Shown one piece after another: positions 45,562-56,971 of a stretch of DNA of 64,000 bases (the first letter of the stretch is position 1; each line of letters opens with the position of its first letter). The position numbers and the translations under genes were made by a program. A model generated the notes under the pieces. That model was not told where the DNA came from and ran no database searches. It saw only the letters and a program-made list of their open reading frames with translations. This DNA comes from Coniferiporia sulphurascens (lineage: Eukaryota; Basidiomycota; Agaricomycetes; Hymenochaetales; Hymenochaetaceae), in assembly GCA_002794785.1 (NCBI GenBank), contig NBBA01000017.1:868001-932000 (forward strand), in the 5' to 3' direction.

Positions 45562-46112
45562 GTCAAGTGGACTCCCTGGCAGCCTCAGAAGAGATAGGCC
45601 GGGGTCCAAGCCTCTGGTGACATGTCAACTCTGGTATGCCACGGATCCAGAAGCGGGCCTTATGCCTGAGTATTCCCCTTCGGGGCTCTGAAGCGTGTGC
45701 TGGGGAACAGGAAACTCTGGGGGGGCCTAGGAAACCCCTCCACTATGGAGTGAGCTGTAGCAGTGGGGGATAGTTCCCTCCACTGGCTCCAGAGCACTAA
45801 ATCTGGTGTGGGTGCATGTAGGAGTAAGTCCTATTGCATGCTTAAGTTGATTCCCAGAAATGAGTGGCACTCTACAATGTTAAGTGGGGTAAGGGGGGGA
45901 ATGTGTAGGGTAGGGGGGGCACCCAATGGGTGGGGTAGTGCCTACAGCGCCACGACCCTCACTTGGAATGTCTCCCTGGTGCGGCACGCCCTTCCCAATC
46001 CAGCGCACCATAGAGGACAGCATGTCAGGTATAAGTCCTACCAGTCAGGCATCTATGTCATGAGGAAGGTGCACATGTAGTGGGGCCCCGCAAGGGCGCT
46101 CTTTAATTCTGG
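45562..46112 (+). repeat. Module B, copy 4 (3' 551 bp)
   Basis: Begins at GTCAAGTGGACTCCCTGG, matching 36729 onward of the reference copy, and ends CTTTAATTCTGG. It contains the ~80-codon ORF string SGVRGGMCRVGGAPNGWGS, also present at 37044 onward and antisense before 52651. Confidence 0.82.
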
Positions 46113-48503
46113 TGCTCATACCGACCCATCTCCCTCGAAGAGACCTTAGGGAAACTCCTTGAAAAGATCATTGCTAACTGGCTCCGGTTCCTCGCTAACA
46201 CGAGAAATTGGCTGCCACCTAACCAATACGGGGGGCATCAAGGACACTCTGTCTACGACACCACCCAGCACCTCCTACAGATTGCAGAAAGAGCCCATGC
46301 CGAGGGCCGCATATGTTCAGTCCTTGCAGTCAACATACAAGGCTTCTTCGACTCAGTAAACCCTCAACTCCTCCACCGGCAACTGCTGGACCTCCAATGC
46401 CTGCCAGACATGGCGGATTGGTGTCTGTCCTTCATGATGGATCGGCAGGTAGCCATCGCTTTCGATGGCACCACCCTCCCAACTGCCCAGAAACCCGACC
46501 TCGGCACCCCCCAAGGGTTGCCAGTATCCCCAATTCTCTCGACCATATTTGTGGGCGTGGTCCTCCAGAAATTTCATCAAACCGGCACCACTGCCCTAGC
46601 ATATGTCGACAACCACCTCCTCATGTGCGTCGGACCCAGCATGGCATCCAACTGCCAGCAACTGTCTAACGCCTACCACCAACTCAATGCCCATTTCGGC
46701 GCCATTGGGCTCAACATCGAAGCCGCCAAAACGGAGTGCCAGCACTTCCACCCACCTCGACGCCGCTCAGTCGCCTACACCGACTGGGACACTGCCGGGG
46801 TTTGGGTGGCCCCTACCACACTAATCCGACCCTCCATCCCGCTTCGCTGGCTGGGAATATGGTGGGACACCGCCCTCACCTTCAAGGCCCACATAGAATG
46901 CATGCACTCCAAGGGCCTCTCCACGCTAGCCGCCCTCCACATCCTCGGTAACACGGAACACGGAATTTCGGCCCTCCTCCTCCACTGACTATATACCGCC
47001 TGCATTCGCTCTGTTCTCACATGGGGCGCCCCGGTTTGGTACCATGGCCGGCGCCAAAAAACATTAGTAAGCCATCTGCAGGCTGTGCAAAACACGGCAT
47101 GTAGATGGATTCTGGGCATCTACAAAGGTGCCTCCCCCTTCTCCACAAATTTCCTTTGTTCCCTTCCCCCTCTCTCTTACTATTTTGAATATGCTAAGAC
47201 TCTCCATTCTCTTCACCTCTGGCGTACCCCACACTCCATCGGTAGAAAATGATATAACAAATCAGTAGCTAACTGTCCCTTCTCCACTTCTCTGCAGGTC
47301 TGGGTCCCTTGGGTACAACCGGTCCCCACATACACTCATCCCCCATGGACAGATCCTCTGGCATTTATGAATGGACGAGTCTCGTTTGCCACTCCTATCA
47401 CTCCGGTCAGTGAAGACACCCGCAAGGAATTTGTGGGCGCCGCGTGCTCCCTGAGCACCCTCCCCCATCTCCAGGTTTTCACCAATGGCTCCCACATTGG
47501 CTCAAAATCTGGGTCAGCAGTCTGCGCCATGGAAGGCCTTACATGCCTCAAGTCTTGCCGGCTTGCCTCCCCCACCTGTGCTACAGCTACAGATGCTGAA
47601 ATCTTCTCTCTCACCTCTGCACCAAGCTGGGCTGCACACCACCTCCAGGAGCTCCTGCCTGTCACATCCAACATCTTCTTTTTGTCAGATTTGCTGACGG
47701 CACTCCACCTGATCCGAACATGGGCGCCAGTTCCAGGTGTGCACCTCCTCCACCAATGGAAGGCAGGGGTCCAGACTCTATTGGACTCATACCCGGATCT
47801 CTCCATGCATTTCATCTGGTGTCCGGGTCACTCCGACATCCCAGGGAATGAATGGGCAGACCGTGAGGCGAAGTTTGCAACGAATCTCCCCCCATCTCCC
47901 CTTGCACCCTCCATCTCCACACTGAAAGAGACCGCCATCAACACCCTCATGGAGCGATGGACCCTCTCTCTCACCCGCCCACTTGCCTCGACAGCTGACA
48001 AATACCTAGCTGTCAACAGCATCCCCTCTCGCCGGCCCTGAAAGCTCATTACTCAGTCAGTCGACCACCCCTGCCGGGAGCTCTCCACAGTTGCCCAGGT
48101 TCTCTGTCGTCCCAGTCCCTATGGGGGCTACTGGCTGAGCTTCGACTCAGCCTACCGACACAGGCACAGCCTGATCTTGCACTGCCATTGGCATAACCAC
48201 CCCCCTCCACCACGAGACCCTCTCCCGGTCCACCACTCAGAGTGGGCTGATGAAAACTGCCTACCGGTTTTGCACCGTTGGCTAAGGCTAACAGGGCACT
48301 TAAACCGCCTCTCCGACCACACTGCAGGCGCCATATGGCTAGTATTTGCTGCAATGGACCTCGACGGACACCCAACCGACGAGGATATGGACCTGGACCT
48401 CCTACGGGACTACATGCGTCGTATGCTCGGACACTGAACCCAGGACTCGGACCCGGCCCTTTTGGAGCTCTCAGATATGCTCCCCCAATTCCCTCATGAT
48501 TAG
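46113..48503 (+). pseudogene. ORF2 mosaic: type I RT/RNase H joined to a type II C-terminus
   Basis: One frame of 797 codons. RT active sites are mutated: VNIQGFFD (Asp to Asn) and AYVDNHLLM (second Asp to Asn). TGA stops at 46986, near 47248, near 48039 and 48435. RNase H first Asp is Asn (FTNGSH). At HCHWHNHPP (about 48208) ~90 nt are missing, and the sequence changes from type I to type II (PLPVHHSEWADEN), including the 3' UTR. This indicates recombination or template switching between types. End TAG 48501-48503. Confidence 0.86.
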
Positions 48504-48840
48504 TGCCCGTCTTTCGGACTCCTATGGATACGTCTCGGCCGGCGCTCTTGCCAACCCCCTTCTCCATTCTAAGCTTCTTATTTGACCTGCCCTCGCCCGC
48601 TTGGTTAGTTCGTAGCGATATGTACTCCTCCTCCTCTCACTGCATTTCCTTCACTAACCCAATAGGGGCTCTCCACACTTCGGCACCCTTTCGGGAGCAG
48701 AGCCCCCGCCCAGTTTCGTGCGATGCACGATGATGGGCGCCTCTGTTGTTATGTAGTTAGGGCCCCCCCTTCGGGGGGGCAGCTTGTAATTATGTAAACA
48801 CTGCAGGAATAATTTAAAAAAATAAAAATAAAAATAAAAT
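48504..48840 (+). other. LINE 3' UTR with terminal hairpin and tail
   Basis: Type II 3' UTR. Terminal hairpin 48762-48780 (TTC loop); tail (AAAAAT)n. The usual AATACTGCAGG reads AAACACTGCAGG. Confidence 0.76.
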
Positions 48841-49224
48841 AACCACCCCCCCTGGCCAGCCCAGTCAACCGCCCACGTCTTGGGCGGATGTCGCACTTTC
48901 CGACCATGGATCCACAAGGTCTGGCCCCCCTGTGACCCACTTCCGACCCACCACGCCGAGTGGGCCGATGAAAACCGCCTCCAGGTTCTGCACCGCTGGC
49001 TTAAGCTGATGGGGCACCTCAACCGCTTTTCCGACTGCACCTCTGCCGCCATCCACCTGGCCTTCACCGCAATGGAGCTGGAGGGGCACCTGACCGACGA
49101 AGATATGGACTTGGACCTCCTCAGGGAATACATGAGTCATATGCTTGGACCCCGTACCCAGGACCCGGACCCAGCTCTCTTGGAGCTTTCAGGTGTGCAT
49201 CCTCCCTTTTCCTCTGATCTATGA
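48841..49224 (+). pseudogene. ORF2 type I C-terminal stub
   Basis: Open for 127 codons from NHPPWPAQSTAHVLGG to PPFSSDL, stop TGA 49222-49224. It contains the HAEWADEN and DEDMDLDLLREYM blocks. No catalytic domain remains. Confidence 0.84.
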
Positions 49225-49519
49225 CTGCCTTTTGGACTCTCCCGCATATGTCCCAGCCGGCGCTCTCGCCCTCCCTTTCCAATTCTAAGCTACCCCCTTT
49301 TGCCTGATGTCATCCATTTGGCCTGGCTGTAGTGATACATATTCCTCCCTCCTTCTGTGTACTTACTAATAGGGGCCCTTCCCACTCTGGCTCCCACCCA
49401 GTTTTGTGTGTTGCACAATGACAGGCGCCTCCGTTGTTATGTAGTTAGGGCCCCCCCTTTGGGGGGCAGCTTGTAATTATGTAATACTGCAGGAATAATA
49501 GAAAAAAAAAAAAAAAAAA
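49225..49519 (+). other. LINE 3' UTR with inner-stem deletion
   Basis: About 20 nt between CTGGCTCCC and CCCAGTTTTG are missing, removing the 3' arm of the outer stem. Terminal hairpin 49450-49467 (TTT loop) is kept; the tail is poly(A). Confidence 0.75.
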
Positions 49520-50461
49520 GGCAGGCATCCCGAGCTGGCTCCCCAGCCGCCTCGGTCGGGTTGACCCATGGATCCAATGAATTCAGTGAGACAGCCCCAG
49601 GAATGGTGGTTGACCCCCATACCCCCCCACAACAGGTGGGAGGCGCAAGCCTCGGGTGGAAAGACTCCTCAGCCACCATGTTGCCTCTCACCCCAAGAGG
49701 ACCCCCGACCCAAGCACAGCACGAACCCCATGCCATGGGGTTTATGCATGCCCTCTCACACACCCTGGACGACTTCGACCAGAACACCAGGGACGCCTCC
49801 ACCGAAGACATCGACATCAAGGCAGCACAGTTTGTGGGCGACCTCCTCTGGAATGTCCAAACAATGCTGGCCAACATTGCACAAGAAAGGAAAGACCCCC
49901 AACACATCATCTACTGCAATGTGGTCATGGCCTACAACTTCGCAAGGGAGGGGGCGGAAATTGCCCTCCCAGAACCCTTTGCCCCAGCTCACCCCCCCCC
50001 AGAGGGCCCTGGCCACCACTGGGCCCTCCGGAACCACCACCATGACCCCAGAAATGAGGGCGCTGACTGATGCAGTCAAGTGCCTGACTACTGACATGGC
50101 TTCTATTTCACGCCAGATGGCTTCCATCAGTTCTAGGCCCGCCCCTCGCCAACAGCAGCAACAACAACAACAGCAACCCACCCCCCAGGCCATCATTCAG
50201 TATAACCACCCCCCCTGGCCCACACAGTCGACTGCCCACATCTTAGGCGGCTGCAGCACATTCCACTCATGGATATGATGTGTATGGCCACCTCGGGACC
50301 CTCTCCCAGTCCACCATTCAGAGTGGGCTGATGAACACCACCTCCTGGTTTTGCGCCATTGGCTCAAGCTGACAGGGCACTTAAACCGCCTTTCCGACCA
50401 CACTGCAGGCGCCATCAGGCTGGCATTTGCCGCGATGGACCTAGACAGCCACCCAACCGAC
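49520..50461 (+). mobile_element. Internally deleted family B LINE (gag fused to ORF2 C-terminus)
   Basis: Family B gag 49520-50197 passes directly into the ORF2 C-terminal region at 50198, a deletion of about 4.7 kb compared with 38314-45561. The right end is cut at 50461 by an antisense tail. Confidence 0.8.
49520..50461 (+). pseudogene. gag::ORF2 fusion fragment
   Basis: Gag part: SIPSWLPSRLGRVDPWI, then the same frame break as at 39550, then MVVDPHTPPQQVGGAS to PFAPA, a C-run frameshift near 50005, and the polyQ tract (50153-50177). After PQAIIQ the frame enters ORF2 at YNHPPWPTQSTAHILGG, so gag and ORF2 pieces are fused in frame until TGA 50276-50278 (CGA in sisters). ORF2 sequence continues to HPTD at 50461. 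No intact domain. Confidence 0.8.
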
Positions 50462-50783
50462 TTTTTTTATTTATTTATTTATTTATTATTCCTGCAGTGT
50501 TACATAATTACAAGCTGCCCCCCCAAAGAGGGGGCCCTAACTACATAACAATGGAGGTGCCTGTCATTGCACATCGCACAAAACTGGGTGGGGGCTCTGC
50601 TCCCTGTAGGGAGCCGAAGTGTGAAGAGCCCCTATTGCGTAGGAAACCAAGAGAAAGAGGGATACATATCGCTACGAACAAACCAGGTGGTTAAGGGCAG
50701 GTTAAAGTAGGAAGCTTAGAAGTGGAAAGGGAGGGCGAGAGCGCTGGCTGGGACGTATCATGGGGGATACCGAAAGGCAGGCT
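50462..50783 (-). other. LINE 3' UTR with terminal hairpin
   Basis: Terminal hairpin 50517-50535 with one mismatch in the GC stem; AAAT-rich tail at 50462-50490. Confidence 0.75.
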
Positions 50784-52414
50784 TTATTCGAGGGGGAAGG
50801 GCGGGAGTGTACCTGAGAGCTCCATAAGGGCTGGGTCTGAGTCCTGGGTTTGGGGTCCGAGCATACGACACATGTAATCCTGTAGGAGGTCCAGGTCCAT
50901 ATCTTTGTCAGTAGGGTGCCCATCCAGGTCCATTGCGGCAAAGGATAGCCGGATGGCGCCTGCGGCGTGTTCCGAAAGGCGGTTGAGGTGCCCCGTCAGC
51001 TTTAGCCAACATCGCAGAACTGGGAGGTGGTTTTCGTCAGCCCACTCTGAGTGGTGGACTGGGAGAGGGTCCCAAGGTGGCCATACACGTCGTATCCACG
51101 GGTGGAAAGTACTACAGCCGCCCATGATGTGGGCGGTCGACTGCACAGGCCAGGGGGGGTGGTTGTGCCATCTGCAGTGCGAAATCAAGCCATGCCTGTG
51201 GTGGTAGGCTGAGTCAAAGCTCAACCAGTAGCCCCTGTAGGGACCGGTGTGGCAGAGGACCTGAGCGACTGCAGATGGCTCGTTGCATGGGTGGTCGACC
51301 GAATGCATGAGAAGCTTTCTAGGTTGGCGTGAGGGTAGACCCTGGACCGCCAAGTATTTGTTGGCTGTCGAGGCAAGGGGGCAGGCTATTGAGAGTGTCC
51401 ATCTTTCCATGAGGGTGTGGATGGCGACCTCTTTTAGGGCAGAGGTGGAGGGTTTAAGGTCGGATGGGGGGAGCTCCATCGCCAGCTTCGCTTCCATGTC
51501 AGCCCATTCGTTTCTGGGGATGTCCGAGTGTCCGGGACACCACATGAAATGGATGGTGAGTTGGGGGTACAAGTCCAGCAGGGTTTCCACACCCGCTTTC
51601 CAAATGTGGAGGAGGTGGGCACCTGGGGCGGCAGCCCAAGTTCGGAAAAGGTGGAGGGCGGTCAGCGAATTGGACAAAAAGAAGATGTCCGATGCGACGT
51701 GCAGTTGCGCTGGGAGATGGCATGCTACCCAGCCCGGGGCCGTTGCAAGGGAGAACTCCTTGGCATCTGTGGCTGTGGTGCAGGTGGGGGACTCCAGTTG
51801 GTGTGACCGGAGTTGGGTGTTGCCTAGCATCGCGCAGATGGCTGAGCCCGACTTATTGTCCATGCGGGAGCCATCGGTGAAGACCTGGACGTGGGGGGTG
51901 GCGCTTAGTCAGCGCGCAGCAGTTACGAATGACTTCCGGGTGTTGGCACTAACCGGGGTGGTGGGGATGGTGAAGTGAACCCGGCTCTTCATGAATGCCA
52001 GTGGGTCCATCCATGGGGGATGCATGTATGCAGGGACCTGTTGAACCCGGGGGGCTCGGGCCTGCAGAGAAAGGGAGAAGGGTCTATTAGTTACATTTTT
52101 AAAAAGTTTACGACCAACAGAGTGCGGGGTGCGCCAGAGGCGCAGAGAATGGGTTGTCTTTATATATTCGAAATAGAAAGAGAGAGGGGGAACAGAGCAA
52201 AGAAAATTAGTGGAATGGGGGGAGGCGCCCTTAAAGACACCCAGAATCCAGCGGCAGGCCGTGTTTTGTACCGCCTGCAGTCGGTTCACCAGAGTTTTTT
52301 GGCAGCGGCCATGGTACCAGACTGGCGCCCCCCATGATAATATGGAGCGGACGCAGGAGGTGTATAGGCAGCGGAGTAGGAGGGCCGATATGCCGCGTTG
52401 GGTGTTGCCTAGAA
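50784..52414 (-). pseudogene. ORF2 type II, thumb to C-terminus, in the chimera
   Basis: One frame from ILGNTQRGISALLLRCLY at 52414 to PPFPLE at 50784, with one TGA at 51909-51911. RNase H motifs FTDGSRMD, DAKEFSLA, SNSLTALH (Asp to Asn) and NEWADMEAK. The C-terminal YWLSFDSAY and HCRWHNHPPW blocks are complete. Entry into the LINE is ~12 codons into the thumb, different from the other chimeras. Confidence 0.87.
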
Positions 52415-53739
52415 TGCCAGAGTTAAAGAGCGCCCTTGCAGGGCCCCACTATGCGTACACCTTCCTTGTGACATAGATGCCTGACCAAAGGACTTATACC
52501 CGACACGCTGTCCTCTATGACGTGCTGGATTGGGAAGGGCATGCTGCGCCAGGAGGACATTCCGAGTGAGGGTCACGGCGCCATAGGCACTACCCCACCC
52601 ATTGGGTGCCCCCCCTACCCTACACATTCCCCCCCTTACCCCACTTTCCATTGTAGAGCGCCACTAGTTTCTGGGAATCAACTTAAGCACGCAATAGGGC
52701 TTACTCCTACATGCACCCACGCCAGATTTAGTGCTCTGGAGCCAGTGGAGGGAACTATCCCCCACCGCTACAGCTCGCTCCATAATGGAGGGGTTTCCTA
52801 GGCCCCCCTGGAGTTTCCTGTTCCCCAGCACACGCTTCAGAGCCCCAAGGGGGAATACTCAGGCACAAGGCCCGCTTCTGGATCCGCAATGTACTGGAGT
52901 TGACATGTTGCCGTCACTTGGACCCCAGTGCTTGTTACAGCCGCCAGGGAGTCCGCTCCGACTAACCACCTCTCGAGGGGTACCAGCGTCCTTCCCACTT
53001 CGATGGGAGAGGGCCGGCTACCAGGGACTTCCCATGACTGCTAGGTGAGCCCCAGCATTGTCCCCCCAAGAGGCCCATGGTGGCCTGTCACTTTCGTGTC
53101 GGCTGGTTCTTACTGCAACGCCATGTGTTATGAAGCCCCTATCTCCTTATAGCAACTAGTGCCGTCATCAGAGACCCTTTCAGGATTTGGGGTGGCCGTT
53201 TTTATGGTTTGTCATGCCAAGGACAACGCAGCCCCAGGATTTTTTAAGTCCCGACCCAAAGGTCAGATCCGAGTTTCCCCAAACCCAAGGTCTCCCGGCC
53301 GAAGCCGACTGCTGAAGGGCAGAGGGTTACCCCCCCCCGCGCAGGTGTGGGGACGTTAACGTCATGTCCCCCCCCGACTGGCAGGCATGCGCCCCTTGCA
53401 CCGCCGAAAGGCGGACCAGCCAAGCACCATGCCCCAAGAGAGCACAGCAGACGTGAAGAAGGATCTTGGTACTCACTGAGCCATCCCCCCCCATTGCAAC
53501 GTTAATGACAGGTTGCCTGCCCCCTGGCGGGTGTGAGCCCCTTTCGCACCATCAGATGACACCGCTACAGTGCCTCGGCGACCAGCGAGCAACACTCCTT
53601 TGTAAAAGGTGTGTAGTTGGAAGCCTTCTCTCATGTCGACCCAGTAGAATACCAGACCAGAACACGGGTTGCTGCAACGAACCCCCAGACGACCCCCAGT
53701 GAAAACCAGAGATGGTGGTGGTAAGAGGACAAGAAAGAT
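52415..53739 (-). repeat. Module B, copy 5 (full length, antisense)
   Basis: 1,325 bp. Starts ATCTTTCTTGTCC at 53739, ends CTTTAACTCTGG at the LINE junction. Colinear with 35995-37278, including the GACGTTAACGTC palindrome (53352-53363). Confidence 0.84.
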
Positions 53740-53742
53740 GGC

Positions 53743-54759
53743 CGACTGGAGTCCCCCACCTGTGCCACAGCCATGGATGCCGAGGAATTCTCCCTTGCCA
53801 CGGCCCCTGGCTGGGCAGCACACCGCCTCCCAGCTCAACTGCATGTCGCATCAGACATCTTCTTCCTGTCTGATTCGCTGACTGCACTCCACCTTTTCCG
53901 AACATGGGCAGCCATCCCCAGCGCCCACCTCCTCCACATCTGGAAAGCGGGTGTGGAGACTCTGCTGGACTCATACCCCCAGCTCGCCATTCACTTTGTA
54001 TGGTGCCCTGGTCACTTGGACATCCCCGGGAATGAATGGGCCAATGTGGAAGCGAAGCTGGCAATGGAGCTCCCCCCATCCGATCTAAAACCGTCCACCT
54101 CCACACTAAAGGAGGTCGCTGTCCGCACTCTCATGGACAGGTGGACCCTCTCGTTAGCCCGTCCCCTCGCCTCAACTGCTGACAAATACTTGGCGGCACA
54201 CGGCCTCCCCTCTCGCTGACCCAGGAAGCTTCTCATGCACTCGGTCAACCACCCACGAAGTGAGCTATCGGCAGTAGCTCAAGTCCTCTGTCGAGCCAGT
54301 CCCTATGGGGGCTACTGGCTGAGCTTTGACTCAGCCTACCAGTGTCGACATGGCCTGATCTCGCACTGCAGGTGGCACAACCACCCCCCATGGCCCACAC
54401 AGTCGACCGCCCATATCCTAGGCGGCTGTAGCACCTTCCAACCTTGGATACGATGCGTATGGCCTCCCAGGGACCCTCTCCCAACCCACCACACAGAGTG
54501 GGCTGACGAAAACCACCTCCCGGTTTTGCGATGCTGGCTTCGGCTGATGGGGCACCTAAACCGCCTTTCCGACAGGACATCAGGAGCCATCCAACTAGCT
54601 TTTGCTGTGATGGACCTCGATGGACACCCAACCGATGGGGATATGGACTTGGACCTCCTACAGGATTACATGCATCATATGCTCGGACCCAGAACCCAGG
54701 ACTCGGACCCAGCCCTTTTGGAGCTTGCAGGTATGCTCCCTCCCTTCCCTACTGATTAG
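53743..54759 (+). pseudogene. ORF2 type II, RNase H to C-terminus
   Basis: One frame with a single TGA at 54217-54219 (CGA in sisters). RNase H residues: DAEEF and SDSLTALH kept, last Asp lost (NEWANVEAK); the first Asp motif is missing through truncation. End TAG 54757-54759 after PPFPTD. Confidence 0.86.
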
Positions 54760-55077
54760 CAACTGCCTTTCGAATTCCCTTGAATATGTCTCGGCCGGCG
54801 CTCTTGCCCCCCTTTCCATTTCTAAGCTTCTTATTTTAACCTGCCCTTAACCGCTTGGTTTGTTCGTAGCGATATGTATCCCTCCGTCTACCCTCTTCTT
54901 ACTAAATAGGGGCTCTTCACACTTCGGCACCTCTCAAGGGAGCAGAGCCCCTGCCCAGTTTCATGCGATGTGTGATGACGGGTGCCTCCGTTGTTATGTA
55001 GTTAGGGCCCCCCCTTTGGGGGGGCAGCTTGTAATTATGTAATACTGCAGGAATAATAATAATAATAATAATAAAAA
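54760..55077 (+). other. LINE 3' UTR with terminal hairpin and tail
   Basis: Terminal hairpin 55007-55025 (TTT loop), type II outer stem, (AAT)n tail. Confidence 0.77.
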
Positions 55078-55304
55078 GGGTCCGTCCATGGGGGATGTGT
55101 GTATGCAGGGACCTGTTGGACCTGGGGGGCTCGGACCTGCAGAGAAAGTGAGAAAGGTCTATTAGCTATGTTTTTAAATAATTTCTGGCCAATAGAGTGG
55201 GGGGTGCACCAAAGGCACAGGGAATGGGTGGTCTTTATGTACTCAAAATAGAAAGAGAGAGGGGGAATGGAGCAAAGGAAATTCATGGAATGGGGGGAGG
55301 TGCC
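55078..55304 (-). pseudogene. ORF2 type II fragment, antisense
   Basis: 227 bp encoding NFLCSIPPLSFYFEYIKTTH to YTHPPWTDP, between a LINE tail on the left and a LINE leader on the right. Probably the remains of a pre-existing target. No stop inside. Confidence 0.78.
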
Positions 55305-55361
55305 ATCCTTCTTGACCAGTAACCACCACCATCGACTAGTGCGGGCAGCTAAAACTCCCCC
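55305..55361 (+). promoter_or_regulatory. LINE 5' leader
   Basis: Identical in layout to 2789-2845: ATCCTTCTTGACC, ACCACCACCAT block, CTAAAACTCCCCC before ATG 55362. Confidence 0.6.
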
Positions 55362-56660
55362 ATGTCGAACCCCAGTGGATACAGGAATGCTCTATGATCG
55401 ACCTGACCACCCCTCCCACCCCCCTCATTGGCCAGCGCCGATGCCGATTGGGCAGCCAGGGCCACCGCCAACTGGGCGGCTGCTGGTGCTACCACCGCCG
55501 CCTTACACAACACAACCCCCACCCCTGCCCACATAGACCCAGGCCTACTGGGGTCATCCCCAGATGCTCTCCAGCTCGCCCCATCCCCCATCATTGGAGT
55601 CTCGAACACCGAGTTCACTTGCATGTTCAAACACGTTAGCCATCCCCCCTCAACAGGGTCCAACCCCCCCGCCGGCTCCAACAAGTTCGGTGAGATGGAA
55701 GATATCCTCGAGAACCTGCACACACCTTCGCCACTGCTCACCAACAAGCATTCATTGGACAACCTATCACTGCACACCCCCCGACCTCACCCATGTGATC
55801 AGTTCGAGCCGCACACATTGGGGTTCATGTACTCCATCTCCCATGCACTAGAGGACTTCGATAGGAAGACCCACCACTACAGCCCCGCTGAGGTCGACCA
55901 AGCAGCCGCTTGGTTTGTTGGTGACCTCCTTTGGAACGTCCAACAGACCATTGCCGGCGTTTTTAGGGATGAGAAGGACCCCCAGTACATTGTCTCCCAT
56001 AACTTGGAGATGGCCTACAACATCACAAGGGGGGGGGTGGAAGCCTCCCTGCCAGTGCCCTTCGCCCCAGCTCGCCCCCATCAAAGGACCTCGACCACCA
56101 CCCCACAACCCTCTGCCCCAATTAGGACCCCCAGAACCGCTAACATGTCACCTGACGTGGCTGCACTGACAAACATTGTTAAACAGCTCTCCACAGAAGT
56201 TGCATCCATCTCCCAATAGGTCTCAATGCTTGTCAACAGGCCTGCACCCTGTGCCCCACCGGCCCAGAAGGCCCAGGCCCCCACCACCACTGCCCAGGCC
56301 GCCTCCATTGCGGCACCAGCCTCCTACGCCCAGGTGGCGGCCACCCCGGCCCCACCCACTGCCTCCAACCCCAACCCAGCAGCTCCAGCCCCAGGCACCA
56401 TCTTCACAACAGTGACACACAAGAAAAAGAAGAAGCAGTGTCAGGTCCCACCCCCGCCCCCAGTATATGCCAAGGACCCGACCCTGGTCCTCCTGCCGAC
56501 CATCGCCATCAAATCTGAAGTCCAGCTACCGGCCATGCGCCTCACTGCCACCGCCTGTGAGTTCTTTTCCTCCCTCCCCACTGCTGACCAGGTCACGGTC
56601 TTGGCCTCCTCCTTCAATGTAAAGGGGAACCTCATGACCTCTTTCACCAAGTGCCCATCC

Positions 56661-56971
56661 TTTTTTTTTTGTTATTCCTGCAGTATTACATAATTACAAG
56701 CTGCCCCCCTGAAGGGGGGGCCCTAACTACATAACAATGGAGGCGCCCGTCATTGTGCATCGCACAAAACTGGGCAGGGGCTCTGCTCCCCGAGGGGTGC
56801 TGGCGTGTGAAGAGCCCCTATTTAGTAAAGAAACTGGGAGAGGGAGGGATACATATCGCTACGAACAAACCAAGCGGTTGAGGGCAGGTTAAAGTAGGAA
56901 GCTTAGAAGTGGAAAGGGAGGGCGAGAGTGCCAGCCAAGACATATCATGTGGGATACTGAAAGGCAGGCTT
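56661..56971 (-). other. LINE 3' UTR with terminal hairpin
   Basis: Terminal hairpin 56703-56721 (sense loop TTC); short poly(A) tail of ten T on the + strand at 56661-56670. Confidence 0.77.

Larger units (their letters stand above)
45562..48840 (+). mobile_element. Chimeric retroelement: truncated module B + LINE (RT to tail)
   Basis: Module B 3' part 45562-46112 joined at 46113 to ORF2 within the RT domain, same orientation, ending with an A-rich tail at 48840. It lies directly after the tail of the family B LINE. The B end (CTTTAATTCTGG) is identical to the copy ending at 37278. Confidence 0.87.
48841..49519 (+). mobile_element. Short 5'-truncated type I LINE
   Basis: Starts at AACCACCCCCCCTGG in the ORF2 C-terminal region, directly after the previous tail, and ends with a poly(A) at 49519. 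Confidence 0.86.
50462..53739 (-). mobile_element. Chimeric retroelement: module B + LINE type II, antisense
   Basis: Read on the minus strand: full module B (53739-52415), ORF2 from the RT thumb onward (52414-50784), 3' UTR, and AAAT-type tail ending at 50462. Flanks share CCGACT (50457-50462 and 53742-53747), a short possible target duplication. Largest chimera in the window. Confidence 0.86.
53740..55077 (+). mobile_element. 5'-truncated type II LINE
   Basis: Starts in RNase H (RLESPTCATAMDAEEF) directly beside the module B end and finishes with an (AAT)n tail at 55077. Confidence 0.85.

Noticed and set aside
50457..53747. CCGACT as a definite target duplication of the antisense chimera.
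   Set aside because: It is only 6 bp against 12-15 bp elsewhere, and the flanks do not rejoin into a continuous LINE.
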